Source: Sanguinoderma infundibulare (Eukaryota; Basidiomycota; Agaricomycetes; Polyporales; Polyporaceae). Taken from it: DNA of 64,000 nucleotides. Made by a program: the position numbers and the translations under genes. Of this stretch, positions 34,001 to 47,700 are shown piece after piece. The notes under the pieces are model-generated. The model did no database searches. It worked only from the letters and a program-made list of their open reading frames with translations, and was not told the origin of the DNA. The first letter of the stretch is position 1; every line of letters starts with the position of its first letter. Where the stretch lies: contig JAVLRN010000008.1 in the NCBI GenBank assembly GCA_032821775.1, positions 806,001 through 870,000 on the forward strand, in the 5' to 3' direction.

Positions 34001-34708
34001 AGAGTCGCGGCACGCACCAGCCTCGGAGTCCCGCCACTGCAGGTAGGCGTCGTACGACACCAGCCCGCGCACCTCATGCCCGCCGACCCACCTCACCGCT
34101 CTCGCCAAGCCCCATCGCAGCGTCATGCCCAATTCGTGCGGCTCCGCCAGCCTGGCCTCCTCTCGCCACTGCCTGTCGGCGTCGGTCGACGGTCGGGTGC
34201 ATGTCTTGAGGAAGATCTGAATGAGTCGCTTGACGGCGGACGGGGAGGCGTCGAGGGCGAGGGTAGAGAAAATAAAAGGCGTTGTCAGCCCACGGGTGCC
34301 GAGCTCGTCCCCCACGACGTCCACGAGGCGAGCCACATCCTCCAGGCCGAGGACGACATGCCTCTGGTACGACAGGTATCCGTAGTCGTGCGCGGGCGGA
34401 AGCTCCTGGGTCGGGTCCTCTGCGTTCTCGTAGCGCGGCTTATCGAGGGTCATGGGAAGGAAGCTGCCGTCGGGGAGGCCGAACTCGACATGATCGTCAT
34501 CGAGAGAGCCCGGTGAGCGTGTCTTGGGGGTACCCTTGCTTGAGTCCTTCTTGGCCTTCTTTGTGCTGGCGGAGAGCTGCTGCTGGATGGCCTGGCGGCC
34601 GGAGCCCCTCGAGTCGACCCTCCCGAATTCGTCGTGGGGGCCGAAGTTGGAGGATGCTTTCTTTGCTGGTGTGGATGTGGTCCGTGAGCGAGAGAACAAG
34701 CTCGGCAT
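31005..34708 (-). CDS. MSB1: MSB1-like morphogenesis protein (Msb1/Mug8 domain)
   Basis: Likely cell-polarity factor acting with Cdc42/Rho signalling at growth sites, as known for yeast Msb1. Minus-strand exons are 34708-34018, 33962-33097, 33019-32684 and 32627-31005, giving 1171 aa with all phases closing. Start MPSLFSRSRTT; then DEFGRVDSRGSG. The conserved helical region begins DYGYLSYQRHVVLGLEDVAR, with GDELGTRGLTTPFIFSTLAL and SAVKRLIQIFL (about residues 120-190). It continues across intron 1 (LNYPGLHFSSFLEPLD) and through HYLRATTATEHLILAFFRWQ. Exon 3 has LSWQDFSSAGFSR and IEEAFLDVFCDLVYG, and exon 4 has LLLFEEFVPYEYRQQL. The last about 400 residues are disordered, Ser/Pro/Glu-rich. The intron 1 acceptor was set at 33963/33964 because the nearer AG leads to a stop. 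Confidence 0.88.
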
Positions 34709-35088
34709 CAAGAAGTGAAGGGAGTGGAGGGTGTCCTGGAGCTCGAGCACGACGAGGACGATGAGGACGATGGTGGTGGGAGCCGAGAGGAAGGATTGAT
34801 GGCAAGCGAGGCGCGCGGCGGCAATAGCGTTCGTCGTCACTGCCGTTGTCAACCGCCCAGGGCGGGCCAATATATGCGCCTCAAACAGTGTGTTCCCCTC
34901 AAGATTCTAAACGTTCACGCTTCCATGCAAGTCAAAGAATAGTGTTCGTCATAGTGGTGAAGAATCACACTGTCATAGACCGGCGGACACTATGTATACA
35001 TGGTAACAACCGTCCTTCGATGACATCCGTCCAAGAAAAGTCAATCAATATCGTATGATACACATCTCAGACAGTCGTGAATATCACA
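34709..35088. other. Intergenic
   Basis: 380 bp between the MSB1 start and the stop of the next minus-strand gene. Presumed promoter of MSB1; no motif singled out. Confidence 0.45.
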
Positions 35089-36071
35089 TTAGACGACTTG
35101 CTTCTGGTCCAACGTTGGCGGCGGACCGCTGGGAGGAGCGTACTGAGACTGCGGAGCCCAACCTGGTGGCGGGCCCGGAGGCTGTTCGGAAGTTAGACTT
35201 ACAAATACCTGACTATGCATGAATGGAACGCATACCGGAACATAGGGCCCTTGACCATCATAGGACTGTGGAGGGAACTGAGGTGGCGTATACGGGGAGT
35301 TAAATCCATCGGGTTGGTATGAGCCTTGAGGGTAGGAGTAGCTAGCCTGGTACCCTCCCGGGGGAGGGTATCCGGGAGGAGGATATCCAGGAGGAGGCAC
35401 CGCTCCGGCAACAGCAGAGGTGTTCACGTACGCCATATTGGCCTGCCGAGTGCGCCTCTGTTGCGCCGTCCTGATGGCGATCAATATGCCCAAAAATATG
35501 ATGACTGTAAAGTGCTCAGCGTATGGGAGTGTCGGCATACGGAAGAAAGCTCACTCGAGGCTACGGCGATGCCGATTCGGACACCAGTTGACAGTGTACA
35601 GTGCTGACGTCCAAAACTACGGCCATTAAAAAAGTCAGTAACTCTATTCACGACGATCAGTTTGAATGACTGAGTCATCCTTATTTTCGAGGGTGGTTCA
35701 GACCATTGGTCTCCTGCCCTACAGTAATGGGGTGCGAGATGAAACGGGATTAAACGGGGGGGGGGTACGAGACCAATGGAAATGAGGTTCGAAACATGAT
35801 CAGGAACGGGTTTGCCGGCTGACTTGAGGCTGTGCGGCATAACCGAACGCCACGACGACGACGCAAGTGGGGGTGCGCATCCAGATAGTCCGCGAGTGGG
35901 CTAGACGAATGCTCACCTATCAAAATAACAGTACGCTTGCGCTCCAGGTATTATTGAAACAGCATAAAGAGCCGCCAGCGGCTTCAGAGCGCTCCGTCCT
36001 ACGTGTCCTGTGCGCGCACGCCATTTATCAGCTGTCGGTATACCGGAGGAAGTCAAAGTATACGTACGCAT
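35089..36071 (-). CDS. Small single-pass membrane protein with Pro/Gly/Tyr-rich tail
   Basis: Function unknown; the layout resembles small fungal membrane proteins with a cytosolic proline-rich tail. Minus-strand exons are 36071-35917, 35616-35555, 35504-35236 and 35181-35089, giving 192 aa. A short Cys-containing luminal part (AYCYFDSFGRQHCTLSTG) precedes one membrane helix (VRIGIAVASIIIFLGILIAI), then a basic stop-transfer stretch (RTAQQRRTRQANMAYV). The tail is built from PPPGYPPPGYPPPGG-like repeats and ends PPTLDQKQVV. Exons 2-4 are well supported by phase. The first exon and its start are less sure because intron 1 is 300 nt and several ATGs share the frame. The last intron (54 nt) is in frame and could be retained. 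Confidence 0.65.
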
Positions 36072-37670
36072 TCCTGGGTTTGCGTTGGAGATGATGAACG
36101 CAGAGGCCAAGGTGGTGGTGGTATATAAGCGGGAGAAGGGGCGGAGCCAGTGCTGAGCCACACCGATGGGAATGGTGTACAGCCTCATCCCGATGAACTC
36201 CCACGTATAAGTAACTCGCCCGATCATGATATTGCTTCAACTTCTCAACGAAACCCTTGAAACCATCTTGGCCTCAACATAAGATATACAGGACCATGGG
36301 CTGACCACGACGGCATTATCTGTAAATGTTTCTCGGGGGGATTCCCCACAGGAAGGATGCTGCGGAATCGATGGCGAGGCAGTTCAGGAATGACCTGGAA
36401 TGACAAAGCCCCAGCTGACTCGTTATAATGCTTCGCACCCTCTTCAGTTTAGACCCTGAGCCGGGTTGGCTTCCGGACCTGAGAAGGCCGGTTTACTTGC
36501 ACTGCAGGTCTTCTACGGCTCCTTGCCTGTAGGCATGTTATTTATCTTGTCTTAAGGTTTCTTTCAAGCCGGACAATCTGGTTTTTGGCATCCAAATGGC
36601 ATGCAATGAGACGTCTGTATGAATGTGGCCCAACACATTAAACGAATTTACGGGTGCCCCTTATTTTGATAGGAAGAGCGCAATAGGAGACTGGACATTG
36701 ATTTCCGACTCTAACGCAAGACTGTTCAGGCTCACCTTCATCCATGCCCATTTTCCAGTCCACCGTAGATTCTCATCTTAGTCGAATCAGCTAGAAGGAG
36801 CGTTACCGACCACGCACGGATGATCTATCATGGCCTGTACGTCCATGCCTTGCAAATCAAGATGGATATAGCCTAGTCACAGGAAGGAGATTCGACGGGC
36901 TCGTCGTCGCGTCAAAGTCGGCACGATAGCACCGACAGGCCCCCAGCACGGCTTCGTTCGTACCCATCTTGGCTCTTCGCATACAGCCACCTAGTGTCCT
37001 CCTTCAGCCACCAAAACGCCGCCCAGACGTCTGGAATGGCATGGTGTCTGAAATGGCATGGACGTCCTCCGGTCGTGAAGCTCACCTATATGTTGTATCA
37101 CCGGTACTCGATCCAGAGCTCCGTACGATCAGAGGTCCCTGGCAGTGACGTCGCCGGATCTTGAAAGTGTCCATCACGATGGCGCGGCACTACGGTCTCC
37201 GCGAAACGTCCAAGTCGAGAGAAACACCAAGAGAGAGGGTGTCGAATCCAAGAGGTTGACTACCAACGGAGGGCATGATGGAGGTAAGAAGACAAGGTGT
37301 TAGGACACTTCTTCTGACGCGACACGGACATGTCTTGATAGGTATGACGTCATTCCCTATCAACGGAAGGATGTTAGACGCCCACGCTCGAGAAACACGA
37401 CGCCCATAAGTACATATCCACAAGGTTGTGCAACTCGGTTGTATGGTACTATGAAAACGTGATGGGCATTCCACTCATTACTAACGTACAAAGGGTATGC
37501 ACAGATCCGCCAGTACAGCCTATTACATACATAGTGTCCCGGAAGAAAACAAGTACATCCTGGCACGGCCCGCTACTACCCAGTTCCCCCTGCGAGGTCG
37601 GACACTCAGACACCGATACGAGGCCTCTGTGTGACCTTCAAAACAACGACAATGCCCCACTCCGCCGCGC
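36072..37670. other. Intergenic, 1.6 kb
   Basis: AT-richer sequence with no supported gene, upstream of the small membrane protein and downstream of OPT copy 2. Confidence 0.45.
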
Positions 37671-40360
37671 TCACCACGACGCGGGCCCGAACGTCCCTGA
37701 GGCTGGAACAGCGAGGAGCGGTGCCGACCGGCCGTCGGCCGTGTTCGCCCCGACGGTGTTGCCCCACCACACCGCGAGCGTCGTCGCGCCGATCGTCCCA
37801 TCCCTCGGGTACTGCAAGCAGAAGAAGATGACGATGACCGAGATCGCGACGCCCGAGTCCAGGCCCGCGCTCAAGATGTAGTTGTACTTCGTCCACCACG
37901 AAAAGTGGCGGCGGCGGATGAGGTAGTTGAACACGAACGCGACGATCGTCCACGGCACGTAGTTGAGCGCGCTCGCGGGCGGGATGTAGCCCGTGCCGGA
38001 GAAGATGACGGGGAAGTTGACGTACTTGACGAACGAGTTCGGCCACTTGAGCGAGATCGCGTACGTGACGCACGGCAGGACGGCGCCGATGAGGAAGAAG
38101 AAGACGAGGGAGTAGTAGATCTGGCCGGGCGAGAACTGGCGCTGCGGGCCGATGACGCCCCAGATGATGGATGCGGTGCCGAAGACCTCGGTCGACGGGC
38201 AGATGAAGCCGTCTTTTTGCTTGGGGTTGCACATGTCGGGGATGTTGGTGAACATCCAGGACTGGACACCGAGCTGGACGGTGAGCCCTATAACAGTTGC
38301 GACGACCTGGGACCAGAACATCGGACGGGGACTGCAGGACAGCGGGGTCAGCATGAGAATCTCTTGATGCTAAAGCGACAGCGGGAAATAGGTACTCACG
38401 GGACCTTCATGTAGTGCCCGAGCTTGAAGTCGGACGTGAACTGGAGCGCCTGGAACATGGTGATGTACCCGTACGTCTTGAACATCATCATCGCAACCGG
38501 ACGGCCAGGGAGCGCATAGCCAATGATCAGCTCCGTAATGACGTTCAGGCCCACCTGCTGGTTCGTGATGGCCTGGATCATACCGATGGGTACCGTGTAG
38601 ATGAAGGCGATCGCGAGCGCGAGCACGAGCGCCCAGATAGGCATCTGCGTGTGCCAGACCTCGATGGAGATGGCGCCGAAGATGAACATGGTGGCGAAGA
38701 TGACCGCGTACCACCACTCGGGCACCTGCGGGTAGCGCGACATGAGCCGGGCGTGGATGTCGGGCTGCTCCGAGAGCGAGCGGCGGGCCTGGATCCAGAT
38801 CTGTTTGCGGAAGTACAGGAAGGTGTGCATGACCGTCGCGGTGATACCGGCGAAGGACAGACCGTACGAGATCGCGAAGGTGGTGGAGAGGAAGAGGGGC
38901 GAGTACGCTTCGTATTTGGCTACGTCGAGTGTCGCGTCGGGCGTGAGGATCTTGGACACGTTGTAAGACGCACCGGTGTTGTCGAACGACGTACGGGAGG
39001 AGATCGGGAGGTACTTCGCATACCACGCGTTGGTGTAGTAAAGGATGGGGGTGAGGAACCAGAAGAAGAATACAAAGCCAGCAGCGACGTTCGCGGACGC
39101 CCACCATGGCGTGGCGAGAGGCGAGCCGATGTATGCGATCTGGGACCAGTCAAAAGTAATGAGGGACATGCCGAGCCCGGAGTAGTATCCGAACAGCTGG
39201 TTGACGACGACGTTTTCTGGAGCAATCCAACAAACCCAGTTGAAGAAAGACAGGGCCTGGAAGATGTAGCCGGGGAAGAAGTACCAGCAGAAGGAGCCGA
39301 TGAACACATAGAGGAAGAACCGTTCACGGGAGATACCGCCACGGCTGCCCATGCCGGAGTACTGCTGGGAGTGGAGGGTGTTGAACAGCGCACAAGTGAC
39401 AAGGTTTGCCGGCCAAATCATAGATGGGGGCGCGACGAGGAAGCGACGAGCAATACCGCCAATGGAGAAACCAATCTATGCAAATCGGGCGCAAACGTCA
39501 TGCGGTCAGATCAGACGCTCGGATAAGTAGATTTACTGGACCCACAAGCTGCGTAGACATGGTAACCATCCATTGGTAGCCAAAGCTGTAAATCTGGTTG
39601 TAGTACACGCGCTGGACGGCAATGATATCGGTCTACGAGGCAAATTGGTCAGAATAACTCCGACTGCATGCGTTTCGAGAGACGTTTGCTCACAGCATAG
39701 GCGGACTGGTATCCGACGTTAGCCATAATCGTGATAAGGACATGTTCCTTGACCGTGAACGGGCCAGGGTTGATGGAGACGCCGAAAATCTTGACATTAG
39801 GGACAACGCGCGCCCAGAGACGACCAACGGGATAGGACAGAAGCTGTGCGACAATCTGGAGGAAAGAACAATGCCACGCAATCAGTGATTGCCGTGTGCG
39901 CAGTCCGCAGCAAGAAGAAAGATGACGAGAAAGCACTTACGCCGGTGACGGTGACGGAGGGATATCGAAAGAAAAAGAATTGGTTCATACCGGGGAGGAT
40001 CACGGACCAAATGAGACCGATGGTCCATGCCCGGAAAGTGTTGACGGGCATGTCGGGGTCGTCGGTGTTAGCGACGGCAGAGCGGACCTCAGGGTACGGG
40101 GAGTCATCCTCTACATGGCGCGGTCAAGGGATGGAAAGCCAGAGAGATAGAGAGATGGAGACGAACCGAACTCGAGGGCTTCCTTGCCGAGGTTGGGGTC
40201 GTCGAACTCCGCGACTGCAGGGACGACCGGGGCTGCACGCGACCAGGAGTGAGGGGGAAAGGGACGGTGTGAAGTGGTGCGGGGACGTACCCTGCTTCTC
40301 AGCATCGAGCTTCTCGCCGAAGGAGCTCGAGGAGTGCTCGTCCTCCAGGGGGGTGGCCAT
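37671..40360 (-). CDS. OPT-family oligopeptide transporter (copy 2)
   Basis: Paralogue of the transporter at 16.7-19.6 kb, in opposite orientation. Minus-strand exons are 40360-40291, 40232-40167, 40110-39941, 39855-39694, 39632-39537, 39475-38400 and 38331-37671, giving 766 aa. The N-terminal tail is short and acidic (MATPLEDEHSSSSFGEKLD). NPG motif in SINPGPFTVKEHV, and a KVPPR version of the KIPPR motif in HYMKVPPRPMF. Hydrophobic helices match copy 1 closely (GLIWSVILPGMNQFFFF, VIFATMFIFGAISIEVWH). It ends GTFGPASW. The N-terminal four junctions sit at the same codons as in copy 1. Later introns differ: copy 2 lacks four of them and has one, at the KVPP junction, that copy 1 lacks. ATTAAATA about 75 bp upstream may serve as a TATA element. 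Confidence 0.95.
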
Positions 40361-43300
40361 GGCGGGGGCGCGAGTGACGCGGTGACGAGCGACGCAGAGG
40401 GTCGATAGCGGAAGGACTTCGGATGGGAAGGCTATTTAATGTGTGTGGCAAAATGGCAGGATTCCAGCTGGAACGCCATCAGCGTCGTCTGGGATCTCTA
40501 GCACGGCGACATGCAGATCTTCGGCTCGGCAGGAATCAGACCCCGTCCTCGGAGATTGAGGATTGAGCATGTGGACCGACGTTCTTGGAGGACAGCTGGC
40601 GACGAGATAAGCACGTTGCCATTCCTCGTTCCGTATGGAAGTCTAGTGTTACCCGATCCGTGATCGCAAGGGTTCCCCGTGGACTATCATCCGCGACAGA
40701 GCTGGACGTCGTCCCCGATCGTGGCGACGAGGTCGTAGTCGGACATGCTCCACCGTTCGAGCTCCGGCCCTGCGTCCGGGGAAAATTCGATGCCGTTCCT
40801 TGGCGATCCAATTGGTGGGACCATCAGTTCCCGACATATCGAAAGAGCCTGTTCGTCGAGCCAGGAATTTGGACAAATGAGAACAAGAATGTTAGTTTGA
40901 CAAGGAAGGGAAGCCTGTGAATGAATGGAACGTCACCAGAAGTAACCGGAGCTGGAGTTAGGCGGCAGACAGCAGACAGGGCGGAGATAGCCCTGGTTGT
41001 AGGCTCTAGCCAAGGGCATACAATAGAGCTGTGAGGAAGCTGGGAGCCCGAGTCCACCAAGTTCGTGAGTCCCATCAGGTCCCATCGCTGGCGGCGGAGA
41101 AGGGAGGAACGAGGGAAGGAAGTGGTACGGTCCAACGGTACCGATGATTGATGCGACGTGCGACAGTCCTCACGCCGGATGCACACCTCTCCACGGTACG
41201 TGCCAAGAAGCGTCCGGATCAGCTTGCGCCTTGGTTATTCGGAAACACGAACTCTTGTGCGCGTGGAACAGCGATAGATAACCGGGCAAAAATCGGCCCG
41301 ACGACATTGCATTGGCACCCACCGCCCTTTTCGAGTCTGGACAAGCTGCTACCACTCGTTGACGCAACTATAGTAGCTGATGATGAGCACGTATCGGCAT
41401 GTGGCACACAGCTATCTTGCACTGTTTCATCTCTGACGTGCTCGAGGTTTCAAGCGAGAGCAAATTTCCCCCCTGACTGCTTGTGGACCGACTTTCTAGA
41501 GCGAGATGTCGAACACCGGAACGTTTTGCGGCCGGTTGTATACTCCGCCTCACCGCCGACGGTGTATATATCGGCGCATTGTACCTACCCGTCACTGGTC
41601 TCAGGGCAGACTGAGAAGAGATCGTCGCCCGAACCTGATTCTTCTTCTCGACCCTGTCGCCCTTGACACATAAAATCTGTCGGTCCACCGTCAAAGACAG
41701 GTGTCGAATGCCACAGACGCAATGGGTAGTATCAGATGCGCGAGACAGGCTGAGGTAGGACCTCAAGTGGTCACCAGCTGCAGACGACAAACGCGGAGAA
41801 ATGATGGCGCCGGCGCGGCAACCGGCGCTGTCTGTCCGAAAAAGGACTGTACGGAACGCCGAGATAACTACCCGGCCGGAACAGATATGAAGTGATCCGG
41901 TTACCCAGCACCTGGCGTGCATACGAATTGGGCACACGACCAGACAAGACCTGGATCCCAGAAGTATATTAGTATACACAGCTTGATGACGATAAGCACT
42001 GAGTATTCTCTCACCCTTGTTGGTAAAGCGAACGAGCCTTTATGTTATCTTGATGGTCCCAGGGTTGTAGGGCCAAGTTAAGTATGGTCTGGTTAGATGG
42101 CCGCGGAGCGGGAGTTTGACGTTGCTGAATACTCTCTGGCGCCGGCAGGGTTAGTTGGTGACGATCCAAATCATCCAATATCCTCTCATCACGCCCGGCG
42201 TTACGGGCTGGTAGATCGAGATAAGTAAATAGGCTGCTCCTTAGACAGGTTGACAATCTTGTAGGCTGTGCACCTCTGGTACGCGCAACCCTCCCGACGC
42301 CGACAACCCAGCGACGACCAACCACACGCATTCATCGGTGGGCCGCGTGGCTACCGAACTAGTGAATCTCGGGAGGCGGCCACAGATGATGCGCAACGCA
42401 CGCGCCTTCATCACAACCTCCCCGTCCATGCGCTCCCCGTCCATGCGACGGACGCATGCGGCATTGTTTTTACCGAACCTTAGGTCGCAGACTCGACGCC
42501 CAATCCCATCCGAAAGGTCAACTGCTCAACAAGGATCACGGCTTCGATGATCGTGGGCAGGCGGGGCAGGCCGTTGTGTGACTGTCCCGCTAGAAGCAGA
42601 TCGCCATGCTGCGCTCCGAATATCGCATGCCTAACTTGGTATTGCATGACTTGCGATGACGACGATGCGCATAGCGACGTTCTGGACAGGAGGGGGGGAG
42701 CATTGATACGGTGCCCGTATCTCGTTACGCACGGAAGACCTGGGCAAGGTTTGTTAAATACAAGTGCCTGGATGGTTGATATCTAGCGTACCCACCAGTA
42801 GGCGAAATGGAGTTGCAGGCGCAGCACATACGTCAGGGTGCTTGACGGAGCCTAATACGTCACGAGTGGTAGGTCGCTAGAGTGGTTCGGAAGGATGTGG
42901 TTGACAGTCGGAATCAGGAGCTGGGTCGACGAAAAATGCGAGCTGCAAGACGGGAGAAAACGCCGACACCGGCAGAACCGAGAGGGTATAGAACTCGGAA
43001 ATCTAAACAATCGATGACATCGCGGGAATGGTTGCACGTATTGCGTAGCGTTGCGCAATTCATATACTGGATGATTATCAGGCCCGGGTCCTTGGAGGCC
43101 GGTGACACTGCGCAGAAGAACCTGGCACTGCATATAGTCCACCATTGTACACACATCGGAAACGTACCACAAGCAAGCCGACTTCCCTCTCCCTGTCATC
43201 CAATACCGACCCGCCCGTTGTCCTGCGCCTGGTAGCCTGTGTCAGTTTCAGCTTGTGGCAATTGTTGAGGATGCATGAAGCGATGCTGGACCGGATGACG

Positions 43301-43707
43301 GACAGCGTGCTCGCCAGCTGCACGCTTTGGGCCTGCGGAAGGCGTGTGGCGTATGGCGTCTGTTGGCGGTTCACGGCCGAGTATGCAGCAGGTGGAAAGA
43401 GCACGAGGAAACGCAAGGGATATGAAGGGGATGGTGTGAGGGGGAGGCGTACGGGTGCATACTGTACTGAAAGGAACGGTGCGCGCGTGGATGTTGATGT
43501 GCCTTCGGAGCGTCGAGGCGGAGTGCGTCTTCCGTGGGGGGCGGATGATGGCGGGGTCCGGAAGGGATTGCGGGACGGGACTTGTATGGCGCGACGGACC
43601 AGTAAGTGACCGGGAGCTTTCGCTGAGGCAGCGACAGTGGGAGTGTGAATGGAAGAGGCTATAGCATTGACGGACGCGATAGAGGGGGAGTGCACGACGG
43701 AGAGCGG
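40361..43707. other. Gene-poor region, 3.3 kb
   Basis: Promoter side of OPT copy 2, followed by sequence without a recognisable gene. Open frames up to about 200 codons exist on both strands (such as 41368-41979, -), but they show no domain and no plausible splice structure. Confidence 0.4.
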
Positions 43708-44275
43708 TTACTGGACGAGGAACCTGACTGCCATTGCGACACATGCTAGTGCGACGTAGGGCGACAGACGCTCCCCTGCGGCGGTTGCACGGCCAGACCG
43801 AGACTGTTGAGCTTGCGAAATGATATGGAGCAGACACGGAGGGCTCACCTATCCGCGCAGACATCCAGAACAAACCGAGGAATCTGTGTAGGGAACAGAG
43901 GATGCGTCAGTGATCAGCGTTCAATACTTGCATGTAGAACATGGCGAACAAGACATTGGCGGAGACGAATGAGAAGCGTGCTGAGCGCGTTGTACACGGG
44001 GTGGGGGGGAGGTGGGTTACGGTAGAGGATGGGACGAGATAAAGTCGCAAAGGAGTCGGAGAAATGGAAGAGGCGCGACGTACCCTTCCTTGTTCCGGTC
44101 AATTAAGCGGGGTGCGACTGCGCGCACGTACGTGCATGTGCAGATGAGAAGAAGGATGACAAGCAGGAGCGATTGGAAGTTGAAGAGTGCGGACTAGACG
44201 TTACATCGCGGCAGTGGAAACAGATAGGTCCCTCAGACAGTGTGTTCAGGATGAAGGCAAGGAGACACTCACCAT
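43708..44275 (-). CDS. KSH1: KISH/TMEM167 small secretory-pathway membrane protein
   Basis: Tiny Golgi/early secretory membrane protein needed for secretion in yeast (Kish family). Minus-strand exons are 44275-44273 (the ATG alone), 44193-44084, 43883-43849 and 43775-43708, giving 71 aa, the family's usual length. The protein reads [20 protein letters not shown] (helix 1), then [30 protein letters not shown] and [19 protein letters not shown] (helix 2). Every junction has matching phase and GT/AG ends. No single open frame covers it; it was found by assembling exons, and overlapping antisense frames at 43145-43873 are shadows. The first intron (79 nt) follows directly after the start codon. 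Confidence 0.93.
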
Positions 44276-44784
44276 GGATGGAACGGCAACCGAATGGCAA
44301 CAGAGTTATTACTACGCACCCACCACAATTCAAGCGCAAGTCTCCGTTATACTCGTCTCCGCGTCCTCGCTGTCGTCAGTGTTGGGGAGCAGGCAGGGAG
44401 TAGGCCAAGTCGTTGACGAGTACGTGGCCGCAGGTGGCCGCCGACTGGACAACGCCTGACGAGCAAACGCCCATGTGCCACGTGGAGCCGACACAAGCTG
44501 AAGTTGAACTTGAACTTGCAGGTTGCTTGCAGGAGCGTCCCTGGCAGACACTTCGCTGAACAGCGCGACGTACGCATGTACGTGGGCACCAATGCCGATA
44601 CCTCGAGACAACCGTGGAGCAGGAAAGATTATATCTCTACAGTACGTTAATGCCACATTGAGAATACATCTACAATTCGCTATGATCTCTACGTCACAAC
44701 CAAACGCAATGGAATCCCGGAACGGGAAGCAAAGCAACACAGTACATATGGGCGGGACTCGGAGGGAGAAACGTCCACACCAAG
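44276..44784. other. Intergenic
   Basis: 509 bp between KSH1 (promoter side) and the 3' end of SMC2. Nothing else recognised. Confidence 0.5.
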
Positions 44785-47700
44785 TTACCTCCTCGCCCGC
44801 CGTCCCGCCGGCGGCACATTCTCCTCCTCCTGCTCCCTGGCGTGCACCGTCCCCGCGGAGCGGCTCGCCGTGCGCTCGACGATGGACGTGCCGTCACGGA
44901 AACGCGTGCGGAACAGGACGTTCGCGTTCGTGAAGAGGCCCTCCTTGAGCGAGACGACAATGAACTGCGAGCCCTTGAACCGCGTGCGGAAGAGCTGGCC
45001 GATGTGCTGCGTGTGCGACAAGTCCAGGGCGGCGTCGATCTCGTCGAGGATGTACATCGGCGCCGGCTTGAATTGGAGGAGGGACATGATCAGAGAGAGC
45101 GCGATAAGTGACCTGGAGTTGGCGTTGCGTAGGTCCGATCGTGAATTACGTCGATCATGCAACAGATGCCAGGATAGGCGGCTGTCAGTGACAGGAAATG
45201 ATAACGGGAGAGCCGTGGCGTATGGATATCGCAGGGTGAAACTCACCGTTGACCGCCACTGAGCTCCGTGAGGCTCTGCTTCCAGACCTGTCCTAGCCGC
45301 ACCTTGACCTCTAGACCTTGCATCAGGTCCTGGCCTTCGGGTGGCAGCAGCTTTGCAAAGTTCCCAGGGAGTAGCTCTGCAAAGATCGCCCCAAAGTCGC
45401 TGAGACGCAATGAACGTCAGTTGCAGGGCGCCCCGTCCGCGGAGACAGGGAGAAGGCACGCACCCGTTGACCTTTGTCCAGACCTTCTCGACGGTCTCGC
45501 GCTTGTGTTGATCGAGGGTCGCGATCGTTTCCATCATATTATCCCGATCCGTCTGGACCTGGTTAAGCTTCCCTTTGATCTCGGCCTCCTTCTTTTCCGT
45601 ATCCTCGATCCCATGGATGGACTTCGGGTTGACCTTCTTCATACCAGCCTTTCGCTTCTCCAGGTCATCAGCCTTGCTCCGAAGCTGGTTGATGTCCATC
45701 TTCCTGAAGTCGTACGGAGTCCCAGGCTTGCCGAAGTGGCTGCATGACAAAGGGTTAGAGCTGCAGCTATGAAATCGAACGAATTCTGACGAGACTTACT
45801 CGGACTCTTCAGCAATCCAGTCGTACTGCTTCTCCAGGTCCTGCGCGGTTTTCTCCTGAGCCACCTTCTCCTTCGCTAGAGAGGTTATCTCAAGGTCGCG
45901 CTTTCCGATGTCTAGATCGACATCTGCGATCTTTCCCTTCTTCTCCTTGATGGCGCGCTCGAGCGACTTGAGCTCTTCATCGTATCGGCTGAGCGTCGCA
46001 CGTTCTTCTGCAAGCTTCTGCTCGGCCTTAGCAGCAGCAGCCTACTCGAAGCAGTCAGTCACGATCAAAGTGCGGTCAAAATAGGTAGGGTACCTCGTGA
46101 TTTTTGAGCTCTCCCTTAAGCTTGTCGAGCTCCTTGTGTAGCTTCTTGACACTAGCGCGGGCTTCTTCGATCTGAGCCTCGGCGAGAGTGATGTCTTTCT
46201 CCAGTTGCTCTGTACAACAAGCTTGAGTCAAGGAACTTGACGTCCGATGAGCGGAGACTCACCAAGCTCGAGGGAGGCGGTCTGTGCATCTCTTTGCTGG
46301 TTCTTGACAGAGACACCGTGTTTCTGCAGAGCAGCCTTCTGCTTCGCGACTTCTTTCTGCAAAGACAAAGCAATGTAAAGGGCAAGTGTATGCAACAGGA
46401 ACGTGATCACGGACCTTGAGTTCGTCGATCTTGCCTTCCTTGTTGTCCTTGAACTCCGCCATGTCCTTCTCGAGCTTCTTGATCTCAGCCTTGGCCGCCG
46501 CCTGCTTCTCCTGGGCATCTTTTATGGCCTTCTGGAGGTTTGCAATGCTCTTTTTCTTGTCGTCGACTTGACCACCAATCTAGCACACGACACTAGACTA
46601 TGAGTCACGGCTCGGGAAGCCCGAGGGAATCGACTCACCATCGACGCCTCGCTGCCATCGACTTGCTTCTGTAGGAGTTCCAGCTCGTGCTTCTGAAGAC
46701 CTAGATCGCGCGACAGCTTTCGCCAGTTATCGCGGACGGCCCGCGACTGCTGCTCGTCGTGCTCGAGCTTTGCGAGTCTCTCACGTGCCTGTGTGAGGTT
46801 TCCCTCCGCTTCGATTAACTCCTGCACTTGAATCAAGACGCCCGAGCCGCTGGGAGCTGAGCCGCCGCTGAGGGTCCCAGACGGGTCATAGACGTCGCCG
46901 TCGAGTGTGACGCACTTGACGCCGACCTCGCGCGAGAAGGTAATCTGTTTCGCGGTCTCGGCGTCATCACAAATGAAGGTACCTCCGAAAACGTAGAACA
47001 TGGCGTTCGCAACTTCGTCCGCGTGGCCGATGAGCGAGAGCGCAAGTCGCGCCTTGCCACCCGAGATCCGCGTGGCGGCTTGAACTTTCTGCAGCGGCGC
47101 ATAAGTCAGAAGCATTGGAGATTCAACGCGCTCACGTACCGCAGGGGCTACGCGGAAGCTCTCGATCCTGTTCAGCGGGATGAGAGTGACGCGCCGCTTG
47201 AGGCGACCATTCTGAAGCAGCTGCTTGCCTACATCATCACTCTCAACCACAACGTTGTACAGTCGTCCGCCAGCAGTGATCTCCAGTGCCGTCGAGGCCT
47301 TGTAATTGACCTTGTCGAGCGCAACGAGCGATGCGACGAGACCCTTCACCTTGTTGCGATCGAAGTTGGGACTGGGTAGCGCGTACTCGAAGTCCAAGTT
47401 GCGCATACGCGATTTTACCGAATCACGGTACTGAGAAAGGCTCTCAGCATCTCAAATAATTCTTCAGGCACTAAAGGACGGACCTCGCTAAGCCGCCTGA
47501 CCTCGTTCTTCGCGTCGCGAAGGCCGTTCTCGTGCTCGTGCTCCTTCTCATCGCTCCATCCTGTCTCGGCAAGTTTCTGCTCGAGACTGGCCACTTTCGC
47601 CCGCATGCCATCGAGGTGACCCCTCGCCTGCTTCGCCTGGAGCTCGACCTTCTTCCACTCCGCTTCCAGATTCTTGAGCTCCTTCTCAGTCCCATCCAGG

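Noticed and set aside
43145..43873. Long overlapping frames of about 150-225 codons around the KSH1 3' half.
   Set aside because: They are biased, motif-free shadows; KSH1 exons explain the conserved sequence.
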